64,000 nt of DNA, from NCBI GenBank assembly GCA_024235795.1, contig JACKLR010000001.1, forward strand, positions 1-64,000, given 5' to 3'. Source of the DNA: Burkholderiales bacterium. Lineage in GTDB: Bacteria; Pseudomonadota; Gammaproteobacteria; Burkholderiales; Nitrosomonadaceae. The translations under genes and the position numbers were made by a program. The notes under the pieces were generated by a model that was given only the letters and a program-made list of their open reading frames with translations, was not told the origin of the DNA and ran no database searches. This document shows, piece by piece, positions 1-9,512 of the stretch; the first letter of the stretch is position 1, and every line of letters starts with the position of its first letter.

Positions 1-1
1 G

Positions 2-229
2 GAAGCATTGGAAACGCCACTGCCGATGTTGCTCGACAGTTCCGATTTGGAACTTGCCGACCTCGAGGTTCTGGCCAAACGAAAACCCGGCAAGCTGCCC
101 AAAGGCTTTGTCTGGAAAGGCGGCGTGTTAAGTGAATATGAAGCGTATCAGGTTGATCAGTGGGATAAAAAGAATCGTGCGTTTCTGACCAAAGAAGCCA
201 AAAAGAGCAGAGTAAAGTCAAAGCAATAA
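2..229 (+). CDS. C-terminal end of an unrecognised protein, cut by the window start
   Basis: The reading frame is open to the left edge, and the only start-like codon inside is a TTG at 8. This is therefore probably the last 75 or so residues of a longer protein. The visible part contains a KRKPGKLPKGFVWKGG stretch and ends in a very basic tail (KKNRAFLTKEAKKSRVKSKQ). It lies just upstream of the trb promoter in the same direction, where IncP-like elements often carry regulatory or accessory transfer genes. I do not recognise the family. The basic tail suggests nucleic-acid binding, which is only inference. Confidence 0.5.
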   Translation, partial: EALETPLPMLLDSSDLELADLEVLAKRKPGKLPKGFVWKGGVLSEYEAYQVDQWDKKNRAFLTKEAKKSRVKSKQ

Positions 230-294
230 CCAGAATAAAAAAAGCAAAAAGCAAATCTAAAAATCAGGAAATAACAAAAAAATTTAAAAAAGTC

Positions 295-323
295 TTGCAC
301 GAAATTTAATTTCGTTATATTGT
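295..323 (+). promoter_or_regulatory. Putative trb operon promoter with overlapping inverted repeat
   Basis: A -35-like TTGCAC (295-300) is followed after 17 bases by TATTGT (318-323). The spacer holds an inverted repeat, ACGAAAT-TTA-ATTTCGT (299-315), placed where a repressor could block polymerase. Positions 295-321 match the region upstream of traK (32413-32439) at 22 of 27 bases, which supports a shared regulatory role. Transcription would start near 330, just before trbB. Confidence 0.5.
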
Positions 324-347
324 TATATTCAATCTGTACCGTATGGT

Positions 348-1361
348 GTGAATATGACAATGCAAAACACATCAGTATCACCGTTACCCGATTCTCAAGC
401 TGCACCCACATCGGCCATGTCAGCGATGTCGGTCAGGGAACGCGCCAAACGCAAGCTTGAACGCGATGCCCGTGAAATCGTATCTGCGCTGCAAGACCCG
501 GATACGGTGGAGATCATGGTCAATGCCGACGGACGTATCTGGCAGGAGAAGCTCGGTCAAAAGATTACCTGTATCGGCAACCTTCAAGCTGCTCAGGCTG
601 AAGCGGTTATCAAGACCGTTGCCGGATACCACGGCAAGGAAGTCACCCGATTCAATCCGATTATCGAAGGCGAATTTCCCCTAGACAATTCCCGTTTTGC
701 CGGACAACTGCCACCGGTCGTCACCTCCCCAACATTTGCCATCCGTAAAAAAGCGGTTGCCATATTTACGCTTGATCAATATGTCGAAAACGGCGTGCTG
801 TCACCCAAACACTGCAATGTCATCAAACGAGCCGTGCACGAGCATCGCAATATCCTGGTGATTGGTGGCACCGGTTCCGGTAAAACGACATTGATCAACG
901 CCATCATTTTCGAAATGGTGCTCAACGATCCGGATGAACGTATTTTTATCCTGGAAGATACCGGTGAGATTCAATGTGCAGCGCAGAATTTTGTGCAGTA
1001 CCACACCACACTCGATGTCGACATGACCCAGTTACTCAAAACAACTTTGCGTATGCGTCCTGATCGCATACTTGTTGGTGAAGTCAGAGGCGGCGAGGCA
1101 CTTGATTTGCTCGATGCCTGGAACACCGGCCATGAAGGCGGCGCGGCGACTTTGCATGCAAATGATGCATTGTCAGGACTCACACGACTGGAATCACTCA
1201 TTTCAAGAAACAACCACGCACCGGCTGAGATCAAACCGCTGATTGCTGAAGCGGTCGATGTGGTGATTCATATCGCACGCACAAAGCATGGCAGGCAGAT
1301 ACACGAAATACTTGAAGTCTACGGTTTTAAAAGAGGCAATTACCAGACCCGAAGATTGTAA
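348..1361 (+). CDS. trbB: TrbB/VirB11-type conjugative transfer ATPase
   Basis: This is the hexameric secretion ATPase at the inner-membrane base of the P-type type IV secretion channel; it powers pilus assembly and substrate transfer. The protein is 337 residues, normal for TrbB. The Walker A motif GGTGSGKT lies near residue 173. A GEVRGGEALDLLDAWNTGH block (Walker B and the His/Arg region typical of VirB11 ATPases) follows, then the GGAATLHAN segment. The start could be GTG 348 or ATG 354. It is the first gene of the trb operon and directly precedes the pilin gene trbC. Confidence 0.95.
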   Translation: MNMTMQNTSVSPLPDSQAAPTSAMSAMSVRERAKRKLERDAREIVSALQDPDTVEIMVNADGRIWQEKLGQKITCIGNLQAAQAEAVIKTVAGYHGKEVTRFNPIIEGEFPLDNSRFAGQLPPVVTSPTFAIRKKAVAIFTLDQYVENGVLSPKHCNVIKRAVHEHRNILVIGGTGSGKTTLINAIIFEMVLNDPDERIFILEDTGEIQCAAQNFVQYHTTLDVDMTQLLKTTLRMRPDRILVGEVRGGEALDLLDAWNTGHEGGAATLHANDALSGLTRLESLISRNNHAPAEIKPLIAEAVDVVIHIARTKHGRQIHEILEVYGFKRGNYQTRRL

Positions 1362-1381
1362 TACTGTTTAAGGAGTCAATC

Positions 1382-1792
1382 ATGGAACTGAATCAGAACA
1401 ACCATAACACCTTTTTGTTTTACGCATTGTTGACTCTCATGTTTCTGGGTTTACTTCTGTTTGCCAATAACACGCTGGCAGCGGTTGGCGCCGGTGGCGC
1501 GCTGCCATATGAGTCATGGCTGGTAAATCTGCGCAATTCCGTAACCGGCCCGGTTGCATTTACCCTGTCCATTGTCGGCATTGTTGTGGCCGGTGGTATT
1601 TTAATCTTTGGCGGTGAATTGAATGCGTTTTTCCGCACACTGATTTTTATCGTACTGGTCATGGCGCTGTTGGTAGGCGCCAACAATATCATGACCAATC
1701 TGTTTCAGGGCGCAGTGATTCCGGTTGATGCTATGACAGAAACGAGCGCGACCAACGAAGCGGAAACGGTGCCAGAAACAAAGCAGCAATAA
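1382..1792 (+). CDS. trbC: TrbC/VirB2-type conjugative pilin precursor
   Basis: The 136-residue protein is the probable major pilus subunit. It has an N-terminal hydrophobic leader ending near ANNTLAA, a short processed region, and two further hydrophobic segments separated by GGELNAFFRT, the usual VirB2/TrbC fold. The polar tail (ATNEAETVPETKQQ) may be trimmed; in RP4 the TraF peptidase trims and cyclises TrbC, and a TraF homologue is present at 27693-28247. An AGGAG-like site precedes the ATG. Position second in the operon fits TrbC. Confidence 0.9.
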   Translation: MELNQNNHNTFLFYALLTLMFLGLLLFANNTLAAVGAGGALPYESWLVNLRNSVTGPVAFTLSIVGIVVAGGILIFGGELNAFFRTLIFIVLVMALLVGANNIMTNLFQGAVIPVDAMTETSATNEAETVPETKQQ

Positions 1793-1847
1793 AAATCGCC
1801 TGAACTCTATCAGGCAGTGATGAATTCCTGTATCCAGGAGGTATGAC

Positions 1848-2159
1848 ATGGCATTACGAACCATACCGATCAGACAATCGGGAAACCGTCCGAATCTCTT
1901 CATGGGTGGTGACCGGGAACTGGTGATGTTCTCGATCCTGATTGCAGCCACATCCATTTTTGCGGCGATGGAAATCAAGACTACGTTATTCGGTATTGCT
2001 TTGTGGATATTCGCGTTGTTTGCATTGCGCCTCATGGCCAAGCACGATCCGCAATTGCGCCATGTGTATCTGCGCCAACTGCGCTACAAGAAATATTACC
2101 CGGCCAGAAGCACGCCGTTTACCGTCAACCCACCGCATATGGAAAAGCAGTTCCAATGA
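1848..2159 (+). CDS. trbD: TrbD/VirB3-type inner-membrane protein
   Basis: A 103-residue protein with a hydrophobic core (roughly residues 25-65, including MFSILIAATSIFAAM and LFGIALWIFALFALRLM). It has a short polar N-terminus containing the IRQSGNRPNLFMGGDRE block typical of VirB3/TrbD. It probably sits in the inner membrane next to the TrbE ATPase. A strong AGGAGG lies just upstream of the ATG. The stop overlaps the trbE start (ATGA at 2156-2159), implying coupled translation. Confidence 0.9.
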   Translation: MALRTIPIRQSGNRPNLFMGGDRELVMFSILIAATSIFAAMEIKTTLFGIALWIFALFALRLMAKHDPQLRHVYLRQLRYKKYYPARSTPFTVNPPHMEKQFQ

Positions 2160-4693
2160 TTACCGCCATAACCATACTGATTGCTGTGCTGGGTGCTTTG
2201 CTACTCCTCATGCTGTTCATGCGCATCCGTGAAACAGAGCAGGCATTTAAACTCGACAAATACCGATCCAAAGATACCGGCTTTGCCGATCTGCTGGTTT
2301 ATGCCGCCGTTGTGGAAGATGGCGTTATTGTCGGCAAAAATGGTGCTCTCATGGCCGCCTGGCAATTTTGCGGCGCCGATACCGCAAGCAGTACGGATAT
2401 AGAGCGCGAACAGGTGTCATTACATATCAATCAGGCATTATCGCGCTTGGGTAACGGCTGGATGATTCATGTGGACGCTATACGCAAACCCGCACTCGGG
2501 TATTCAGACAAAGGATTGTCGAATTATCCCGATCCGGTAACGGCAGCGATTGATCAGGAACGCCGCGAACTGTTCGAACGCATCGGTGAATTGTACGAAA
2601 GTTGTTTTGTTGTCACATTGACATTCCTGCCGCCGATGCTCGCACAGCGCAAGTTCGTCGAACTGATGTTCGATGACGACACAGAACATTTAAACCAGAA
2701 AGCGAGAACCAATAGTTTATTGCAGTATTTCGAGCGTGAATGCGCCAATTTTGAATCACGCTTGTCGTCCACGTTTGAATTGACGCGCCTACAAAGCAGA
2801 CAGCAGGCCAACGAAGACGGCTCGGCTACTACGCTTGATGATTTCCTGTCTTGGCTGCAACTGTGCATTACCGGTAACGATCAACCGATGGTATTGCCAT
2901 CGAATCCAATGTATCTCGATACCATCCTGGGTGGTCAGGAAATGTGGGGCGGTGTTGTGCCCAAAGTCGGACGCAACTTTATACAAACGGTATCGATTGA
3001 AGGCTTCCCGCTGGAATCAACGCCCGGCATGCTCAATATCCTCTCGGAATTGCCCGGTGTCTACCGTTGGTCATCACGCTATATCTTTATGGATACCCAT
3101 GAAGCGGTAGCGCACCTGGATCAATACCGTAAAAAGTGGAAACAAAAGATACGTGGATTCTTCGATCAGGTTTTTAATCTGCAAAGCAGTCATGTGGATG
3201 AAGATGCACTCAATATGACTGAAGATGCGCAATCGGCAATCGCGGAAACCAACAGCGGATTTGTCGCGCAGGGTTACTATACCAGTGTAGTGGTGCTGAT
3301 GATGGAAGACCGCACAGCCTTGGAAGAAGCCGCACGCAAAGTGGAAAAAGCTATCAACCATCTGGGCTTTGCCGCACGAATTGAAACCATTAATACCATG
3401 GAAGCGTATCTTGGCAGTCTGCCCGGTCATGGCGTCGAGAATGTACGCCGTCCGTTGATCAACACCATGAATCTCGCCGACTTGTTGCCGGTCAATACCA
3501 TCTGGACAGGCAAGTCACAGGCACCATGTCCGATGTATCCACCGAATTCGCCACCACTCATGCATTGCGTCACACAAGGCGCGACCCCATTCCGATTAAA
3601 CCTGCATGTACGCGATCTCGGTCATACCTTCATGTTCGGCCCAACCGGTGCGGGCAAGTCCACTCACCTGGCACTCATTGCAGCGCAACTGCGTCGCTAC
3701 AAAAACATGTCGGTTTATTGCTTTGACAAAGGACTGTCGATGTACCCATTGACCAAAGCCGTTGGCGGGCAACATTTTACCGTTGCCGGTGATGATGAAT
3801 CACTCGCGTTTTGTCCGCTGCAGTTTCTTGAATCCAAAGGAGACCGCGCCTGGGCGCTGGAATGGATTTGCACCATGGTGGAACTGAACGGTATCACTGT
3901 CTCACCGCAACAGCGTAACGAAATCAGCCTCGCGATTACCAACATGCACCAGAGCGGCTCACACACATTATCCGACTTTCTGGTGACGATCCAGGATGAA
4001 GCCATACGCGAAGCGCTCAAGCAATACACCATTGATGGCATGATGGGCCATTTGCTCGATGCCGAGGAAGACGGACTGCATTTATCCAGTTTCACCACGC
4101 TTGAGATCGAGGAACTCATGAACCTCGGTGAGAAATATGCACTGCCGACATTGCTGTATCTGTTTCGCAGAATTGAGCGAAGTCTACACGGTCAGCCTGC
4201 CGCCATTCTGCTTGATGAAGCGTGGCTTATGCTCGGTCACCCGGTATTTCGCGCCAAAATCCGTGAATGGCTCAAGGTGATGCGCAAGAACAATTGCCTG
4301 GTATTGATGGCAACACAGAGTTTATCGGATGCCGCCAACAGCGGCATACTCGATGTCATTGTCGAATCGACCGCCACCAAAATCTTCCTGCCCAACGTAT
4401 TCGCACGCGATGAAGAAGCCGCAGCACTGTACCGGCGCATGGGATTGAATACCCGCCAGATTGAAATTCTGGCGACTGCCGTACCCAAACAGCATTACTA
4501 CACCGTATCGGAAAACGGCAGGCGCTTGTACGAACTCGCACTCGGCCCACTGGCACTCGCATTTGTCGGTTCGACCGATAAGGAATCGATTGCCACGATT
4601 AGAAACCTTTGCGCCAAATACGGTGATGGCTGGGTGAATCAGTGGCTGGCAATGAAAGGACTCAAACTATCGGATTATGGAGTGGCCGCATGA
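2156..4693 (+). CDS. trbE: TrbE/VirB4-type conjugative transfer ATPase
   Basis: This is the large ATPase of the secretion channel, 845 residues from the ATG that overlaps the trbD stop. In-frame codons further upstream lie inside trbD and are not needed. An N-terminal hydrophobic segment (ITILIAVLGALLLLMLFM) is followed by the CagE/VirB4 N-domain. A C-terminal RecA-like domain has Walker A GPTGAGKS near residue 495 and Walker B AILLDEAW near residue 682. The MATQSL segment typical of VirB4 follows. Its end overlaps trbF (ATGA at 4690-4693). Confidence 0.96.
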   Translation: MITAITILIAVLGALLLLMLFMRIRETEQAFKLDKYRSKDTGFADLLVYAAVVEDGVIVGKNGALMAAWQFCGADTASSTDIEREQVSLHINQALSRLGNGWMIHVDAIRKPALGYSDKGLSNYPDPVTAAIDQERRELFERIGELYESCFVVTLTFLPPMLAQRKFVELMFDDDTEHLNQKARTNSLLQYFERECANFESRLSSTFELTRLQSRQQANEDGSATTLDDFLSWLQLCITGNDQPMVLPSNPMYLDTILGGQEMWGGVVPKVGRNFIQTVSIEGFPLESTPGMLNILSELPGVYRWSSRYIFMDTHEAVAHLDQYRKKWKQKIRGFFDQVFNLQSSHVDEDALNMTEDAQSAIAETNSGFVAQGYYTSVVVLMMEDRTALEEAARKVEKAINHLGFAARIETINTMEAYLGSLPGHGVENVRRPLINTMNLADLLPVNTIWTGKSQAPCPMYPPNSPPLMHCVTQGATPFRLNLHVRDLGHTFMFGPTGAGKSTHLALIAAQLRRYKNMSVYCFDKGLSMYPLTKAVGGQHFTVAGDDESLAFCPLQFLESKGDRAWALEWICTMVELNGITVSPQQRNEISLAITNMHQSGSHTLSDFLVTIQDEAIREALKQYTIDGMMGHLLDAEEDGLHLSSFTTLEIEELMNLGEKYALPTLLYLFRRIERSLHGQPAAILLDEAWLMLGHPVFRAKIREWLKVMRKNNCLVLMATQSLSDAANSGILDVIVESTATKIFLPNVFARDEEAAALYRRMGLNTRQIEILATAVPKQHYYTVSENGRRLYELALGPLALAFVGSTDKESIATIRNLCAKYGDGWVNQWLAMKGLKLSDYGVAA

Positions 4694-5487
4694 GTACCAT
4701 CAGTGATTTAACCGAAAAAATCAAAAAACGCCGTTTCGGTCTCACAGGAAAAGTCGACACCCGTAAGGATGATGATATTGATTCATCAACCTTTATAGAA
4801 GGCGGTCGCCGTGCCGGTGAATCGGAGAATCCCTATCTCTCCGCCCGCCGCACCTGGAACGATCATATGCGATCCGTCCAATCATCACGCAACATGTGGC
4901 AAATACTGGCAATTCTGTGCCTGATGATCGCGTTAGCGGGTGTTGGTGGCATGATTTATATCGGTAGTCAATCCAAGTTTATTCCGTATGTAGTGCAGGT
5001 CAACAAGCTTGGTGAAGCAATTGCAGTGGCACGCGCCGATGTGGCTGCAGTGGCCGATCAGCGTGTGGTACATGCCTCGCTCGCATCGTTCATTAACGAT
5101 GTCAGGATGGTGACACCGGATATTGCCTTACAGCGTAAAGCCATCTTCAGGGCCTACGCGATGCTTAAAACCAACGATCCGGCAATGGCCAAAGCGAATG
5201 AATGGTTTAACGCAACTGAATCCAGCAGTCCGTTCAAACGTGCCGAGACACAAACCGTGAGCGTTGAAATCATTTCCGTCATTCCACAGTCGCCTGAAAC
5301 CTGGCAGGTTGACTGGCTCGAGAAAGTCTATGACCGGCAGGGACATCAACTGGAAGCGCCATTCAAAATGCGCGCGCTCTTAAGAGTCTATCACCGCCCG
5401 CCCACACAAAGTACCACCGAAGAACAAATCCGAAATAATCCGCTCGGAATTTACATCCAGGACTTCTCCTGGTCGCGGCAATCGTAA
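4690..5487 (+). CDS. trbF: TrbF/VirB8-type channel protein
   Basis: A 265-residue bitopic inner-membrane protein of the secretion-channel scaffold. The N-terminus is polar and cytoplasmic, a single membrane segment lies near residues 70-95 (ILAILCLMIALAGVGGMIYIG), and a periplasmic VirB8-fold domain follows. The start at 4690 was chosen because it gives a four-base overlap with trbE and a normal TrbF N-terminus. The reading frame also continues upstream inside trbE. Confidence 0.93.
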   Translation: MSTISDLTEKIKKRRFGLTGKVDTRKDDDIDSSTFIEGGRRAGESENPYLSARRTWNDHMRSVQSSRNMWQILAILCLMIALAGVGGMIYIGSQSKFIPYVVQVNKLGEAIAVARADVAAVADQRVVHASLASFINDVRMVTPDIALQRKAIFRAYAMLKTNDPAMAKANEWFNATESSSPFKRAETQTVSVEIISVIPQSPETWQVDWLEKVYDRQGHQLEAPFKMRALLRVYHRPPTQSTTEEQIRNNPLGIYIQDFSWSRQS

Positions 5488-5499
5488 TGAGGTTCTATC

Positions 5500-6399
5500 A
5501 TGAAACGCATAATCAGCTTAGCCACCATTTTTTTACTCATTACAGGTGTTGCTTCCGTTTTCGCCAGCAACCTGACCGAAGCCTATTTCAGCGGCAAGAA
5601 TCCGCAATTGACTCAGCAGGAACGTGAAGCCATCGCGATGGCAAAGAAATGGCAGGCGAACAGTGCACAAGGTATTAAACCGGTTGCAGGTTCTGACGGT
5701 TCAATCCGTTTCCTGTTCGGCGCACAACAACCGAGCATTGTCTGCGCTGTACTGCAAGTCTGCGATATTGAATTACAACCCGGTGAACAGGTCAATTCCA
5801 TTCACTTGGGCGACCAGGCACGCTGGCTGATCGAACCGGCCATTACCGGACAAGGAACCAATGAAGTGCAGCATTTAATCGTCAAACCGATGGATGTGGG
5901 GCTGGAAACTTCACTTGTTGTGACAACAAACCGCAGAACCTACCACATACGCCTTCGTTCCCACCGGCGCGAATTCATGCCGCGTGTCGGTTTCATTTAT
6001 CCGGAAGATGCATTGGCTAAATGGGATGCGATCAAAGCGCAGGAAAACCGCGCGATGGAAATCCGGCAATCACGTGTGATACCGGAAACCGGCGAGTATC
6101 TCGGCAATCTTGATTTTGCGTATTCGGTATCCGGCAATGCTGCCTGGAAACCGGTACGCGTGTATAACGACGGTCAGAAAACGATTATCCAGATGCCCAA
6201 AGTCATGGCGCAAACTGAAGCGCCGACGTTATTGTTGCTGAATAAGGAAGGCGGTCTGTTCAAAAAAAACGACACGGTTATGGTCAATTACCGTCTGCAA
6301 GGCGACCGCTATATTGTCGATGCAGTATTTGACAAAGCCATTCTGGTAGCCGGTGTCGGCAGCAATCAGAACCGCATTACGATAACACGGGGGAATTGA
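5500..6399 (+). CDS. trbG: TrbG/VirB9-type outer-membrane-complex protein
   Basis: A 299-residue exported protein. It has a signal peptide (MKRIISLATIFLLITGVASVFA, cleavage near ASVFA-SN), then a VirB9/CagX-type domain. The C-terminal part contains the IPETGEYLGNLDFAYSVSG and KPVRVYNDGQKTIIQMPK blocks typical of TrbG. It should form the periplasmic and outer-membrane core complex with TrbH (lipoprotein) and TrbI. Confidence 0.94.
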   Translation: MKRIISLATIFLLITGVASVFASNLTEAYFSGKNPQLTQQEREAIAMAKKWQANSAQGIKPVAGSDGSIRFLFGAQQPSIVCAVLQVCDIELQPGEQVNSIHLGDQARWLIEPAITGQGTNEVQHLIVKPMDVGLETSLVVTTNRRTYHIRLRSHRREFMPRVGFIYPEDALAKWDAIKAQENRAMEIRQSRVIPETGEYLGNLDFAYSVSGNAAWKPVRVYNDGQKTIIQMPKVMAQTEAPTLLLLNKEGGLFKKNDTVMVNYRLQGDRYIVDAVFDKAILVAGVGSNQNRITITRGN

Positions 6400-6401
6400 T
6401 T

Positions 6402-6986
6402 ATGTTTCCACGATTCCATTTCCTCAGCCTTCAGGCTCTTAGACTACAGGCTGTAAAAGCTGCCAAGAACCTTTTACTTTACAAAGTTGTGTTGGTTTGT
6501 ATTTCCGGCCTGCTTTTGTTGGGCGGTTGTGCAATAACACAACCGTATGGCAGTTTTATCCAGAACCCGTCACCGGCATTTGATCAGTACAGCAAAGTGA
6601 TGGCTAACGATGTTGCCGATCAGATTGGGCGGCTTTATCCGGCAGCATCAACACAGTTTGATTTACGCCATAATGCCAACGATTTGTTCGGGCAGGCACT
6701 GATTGACAAGCTGCGCAGTGATGGGTTTGCCGTTCTGGAAAATGCCAGTCCGGCAAATCCTTTTTTGGCCGCAATTCATTCACAAGAAAACACCGGGAAT
6801 GCCAGCAATGCGCCAATCAGTGAGGAAGTCACCAAGAATAACGGCCTGACACTCGGTTACATCATCGATCAATCGGGTGATTTGTATCATGTCAGCATCC
6901 TGATTGAAGATCAGCAACTGACTCGCGCATTTATTGCCCAGTCCGGACAGATTCAACCGGCTGGATTGTGGGTAAGGAAGGAATAA
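6402..6986 (+). CDS. trbH: TrbH-type lipoprotein of the secretion core complex
   Basis: A 194-residue lipoprotein. The ATG at 6402 sits 8 bases after a GGGGGA site and is preferred to a TTG at 6396. An unusually long N-terminal stretch (about 30 residues) precedes the hydrophobic core and the lipobox LLGGC. In IncP systems TrbH is the VirB7-like partner that anchors TrbG. Its position between trbG and trbI supports the call more than sequence similarity does. Confidence 0.8.
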   Translation: MFPRFHFLSLQALRLQAVKAAKNLLLYKVVLVCISGLLLLGGCAITQPYGSFIQNPSPAFDQYSKVMANDVADQIGRLYPAASTQFDLRHNANDLFGQALIDKLRSDGFAVLENASPANPFLAAIHSQENTGNASNAPISEEVTKNNGLTLGYIIDQSGDLYHVSILIEDQQLTRAFIAQSGQIQPAGLWVRKE

Positions 6987-7027
6987 GTGGCAACAGGAAA
7001 GACATAGGTAACGAGGAAATCACTATC

Positions 7028-8455
7028 ATGACAAGTCACTCCAAACTGCTGTCACCCGAATCATCGCCTGATGTGGTTACCAAGAGCGTTGGCGTGCGCC
7101 GTGTCAACAATCTGCCACTGTATATCTTTGGCGCCATCATGCTGATATTTATGCTGCTCATGGGTATTGTAGCGATGAACCGCGCAACCGACCGCAACAC
7201 TGCCTATGATTTCGACAGTAATCATGATGCGCAGTCGAGCAGTAATTTCGCAAACCTGATTGCCAAGGACTATATCGGCGGTATTATCGAACCTAAAGTT
7301 CAGCCGGAGGCAGATATACCGGATGACCGGTTTATCAAAGACTGGCGCGAAGCTATTATTATCGAGCGTCCAACCGATCTGGATTTACCACCAGCACCGC
7401 CACCGCTGGATCATTCCAATGCTTCACGCGATGCCGAACTCGAACATATCCGTCTGCTCAAGCGTCAGCAGCTGGAAGAAGCAATCAAAGCTAAAACCAG
7501 TGTCAATGTGATTGCACCCAGAAGTGCTGCTTCCGCACCACAATATACCGGAACCGGCAGTACACCGTCACGCGAAGAAGCACTTCTTGAAATGGCCAGA
7601 GTACGCCAGCAGATCGATGCCAATCTGCGTGAAGACCCAACCGCTGCATATCATGCACGGCTTGCGTACCTGCGGCAAGGGCAAAGCGGCTTGGGTGCTG
7701 GTGCCGGTATCGGAGATGACTATGACGATACAGCGCCAATGCTGTTAAACGACCCGGCCACCGGTAATGTGAATGATTACTCGCGTTTTGATTCCGCCAA
7801 TGGTGATGAACGCTGGAAACTCGACAGTGAAGTCAGAAAACCGCAATCGCCTTACATTCTGCAAACCGGTTTTGTAATACCGGCAACGCTGATATCCGGG
7901 ATCAATTCAAGCCTGCCGGGACAAATCATGGCGCAGGTGAGTCAGAATATTTTTGACTCGCCGGTTGGCAAGTACCGTTTGATTCCGCAAGGCTCTCGCC
8001 TGGTTGGCACGTATTCGAGTGAAGTCGAGTTCGGTCAAGCACGTGTACTCGTTGCCTGGCAGCGCATTATCTTTCCGGATGGCAAGACGATGGATATCGG
8101 TGCGATGCCGGGTGCCGACGGTGTCGGTTATGCCGGATTCAAAGATCAGGTGAATAACCATTATCTGCGCATCTTCGGTTCAGCTTTGATCATGTCGGCG
8201 ATTGTGGCCGGAACAGCCTATAGTCAGCGCGATGCAGGCGGTGCATTCGGGCGTCAAAATGCGGGTAGCATCATGAGTCAATCGCTTGGTCAGCAACTGG
8301 GACTGGTGACCGCCAATCTGATCCGCAAAAACATGAATATCTCGCCAACGCTTGAGATCAGGCCAGGGTACCGGTTCAACATCATCGTGACCAAGGACAT
8401 GGTGTTCAACAAGCCTTACCAATCGTTTGACTACGCAAGGAGTAATCACCCATGA
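7028..8455 (+). CDS. trbI: TrbI/VirB10-type channel protein
   Basis: A 475-residue protein that spans inner and outer membranes in VirB10 systems. It has a cytoplasmic N-terminus, one membrane segment near residues 30-50 (LYIFGAIMLIFMLLMGIVAM), a proline-rich linker (LPPAPPPLDHS), and the conserved C-terminal domain. That domain contains the LQTGFVIPATLISGINSSLP and IPQGSRLVGTYSS blocks. The start at 7028 follows a GAGG site. An upstream in-frame ATG at 6968 would overlap trbH and add no expected sequence. Confidence 0.95.
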   Translation: MTSHSKLLSPESSPDVVTKSVGVRRVNNLPLYIFGAIMLIFMLLMGIVAMNRATDRNTAYDFDSNHDAQSSSNFANLIAKDYIGGIIEPKVQPEADIPDDRFIKDWREAIIIERPTDLDLPPAPPPLDHSNASRDAELEHIRLLKRQQLEEAIKAKTSVNVIAPRSAASAPQYTGTGSTPSREEALLEMARVRQQIDANLREDPTAAYHARLAYLRQGQSGLGAGAGIGDDYDDTAPMLLNDPATGNVNDYSRFDSANGDERWKLDSEVRKPQSPYILQTGFVIPATLISGINSSLPGQIMAQVSQNIFDSPVGKYRLIPQGSRLVGTYSSEVEFGQARVLVAWQRIIFPDGKTMDIGAMPGADGVGYAGFKDQVNNHYLRIFGSALIMSAIVAGTAYSQRDAGGAFGRQNAGSIMSQSLGQQLGLVTANLIRKNMNISPTLEIRPGYRFNIIVTKDMVFNKPYQSFDYARSNHP

Positions 8456-9267
8456 CAAACATCAGATGGCATCTCAATCCATTCATGCATTGGAAAAGAA
8501 TAGCGGGAATCGTTGCAGTCCTGTTCGCAATGCTTGGTACTAACGCCAATGCTGGCGGCATTCCTGTTATTGATGCAGTCAACGTCCAGCAAACTACAAT
8601 TGCCGCGATAGAAAATGTATCGCAGACGTTAAAGCAGATACAGCAGTATCAGACACAACTGCAGCAATATGAAAACATGATCCGCAATACCCTGGCACCA
8701 CCGGCGTATGTCTGGGCGCAGGCGCAATATACGATGAACAAGCTCATGCATATGACCGACACCATACGCTATTACGGTCAGCGTTATGGTGGGCTGGACG
8801 GTTATCTGCAACGATTCCGTAATGTGAATTACTACCGCAGTTCACCCTGCTTCAATCTTGATGGCAATTGTACCGAATCGGCTTGGGGCATATTAAAGCA
8901 GGGACAGGATGCGAGCACCGATGCACAAAAGAGTGCAAACGATGCTGTACTGCGCGGTCTCGATCATCATTCGCAACAGATTCCACTCGATGCTGCGCAA
9001 CTGCAAATCCTGCAACAGCGTACCCAGACCGCTGGAGGACAAATGGAAGCATTGCAATATGCCAATCAGCTCGCCGCTCATCAGGCTAACCAGCTATTGC
9101 AAATCCGTCATTTGCTCATCGCACAACACAATGCCATCAATGCACAAAACCAGGCCAAAGTCGATCAGGAAGCCATGTGGCAGGCCGCGCGGGAAGCGGC
9201 CACAAAGCGATTGAGTCCGCAAACACTGCCGACCGGACGAAACTGGTTGGTCAGAGATGCTTTCTGA
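8452..9267 (+). CDS. trbJ: TrbJ/VirB5-type pilus-associated protein
   Basis: A 271-residue exported protein with a hydrophobic leader ending near NANA-GG. The rest is mostly helical and very rich in Gln (ENVSQTLKQIQQYQTQLQQYE), typical of TrbJ/VirB5 minor pilus components. It overlaps the trbI stop by four bases (ATGA at 8452-8455). In RP4 the neighbouring TrbK lipoprotein gives entry exclusion, and a matching small lipoprotein follows here too. Confidence 0.9.
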   Translation: MTNIRWHLNPFMHWKRIAGIVAVLFAMLGTNANAGGIPVIDAVNVQQTTIAAIENVSQTLKQIQQYQTQLQQYENMIRNTLAPPAYVWAQAQYTMNKLMHMTDTIRYYGQRYGGLDGYLQRFRNVNYYRSSPCFNLDGNCTESAWGILKQGQDASTDAQKSANDAVLRGLDHHSQQIPLDAAQLQILQQRTQTAGGQMEALQYANQLAAHQANQLLQIRHLLIAQHNAINAQNQAKVDQEAMWQAAREAATKRLSPQTLPTGRNWLVRDAF

Positions 9268-9292
9268 ATAATTCATGAAAGGAGAGATAACA

Positions 9293-9481
9293 ATGAAACC
9301 ATTTAGCATATTCCTAATAACCATAGTCACGATTTCATTTCTACTTTTAACGGGCTGCGAGCCTACAGACGGCAAGCTTGAATTGAAAGAACCCAGAAAA
9401 GAATTGAGCGAAATGCCGGAAAGAAAGGGTTGGTTTGATACACCGATATCTCAACAACCTGCTGACGAAACAACAGAGTAA
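9293..9481 (+). CDS. trbK: Small TrbK-like lipoprotein (possible entry exclusion)
   Basis: A 62-residue protein with a short signal sequence and the lipobox LLLTGC near residue 21. The mature part is small and charged (KLELKEPRKELSEMPERK). The ATG at 9293 follows a GGAGAG site, so an in-frame ATG at 9275 is not preferred. Size, lipobox and position between trbJ and trbL all match TrbK, the RP4 entry-exclusion lipoprotein. TrbK sequences vary widely, so the function is inferred mainly from position. Confidence 0.75.
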   Translation: MKPFSIFLITIVTISFLLLTGCEPTDGKLELKEPRKELSEMPERKGWFDTPISQQPADETTE

Positions 9482-9512
9482 ATCTAGTCTAAAAACTCAT
9501 GAGGGTAATGCA

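Noticed and set aside
2003..2155. Longer start for trbE
   Set aside because: The added residues overlap trbD in another frame. The ATG at 2156 overlaps the trbD stop and gives the expected N-terminal membrane segment.
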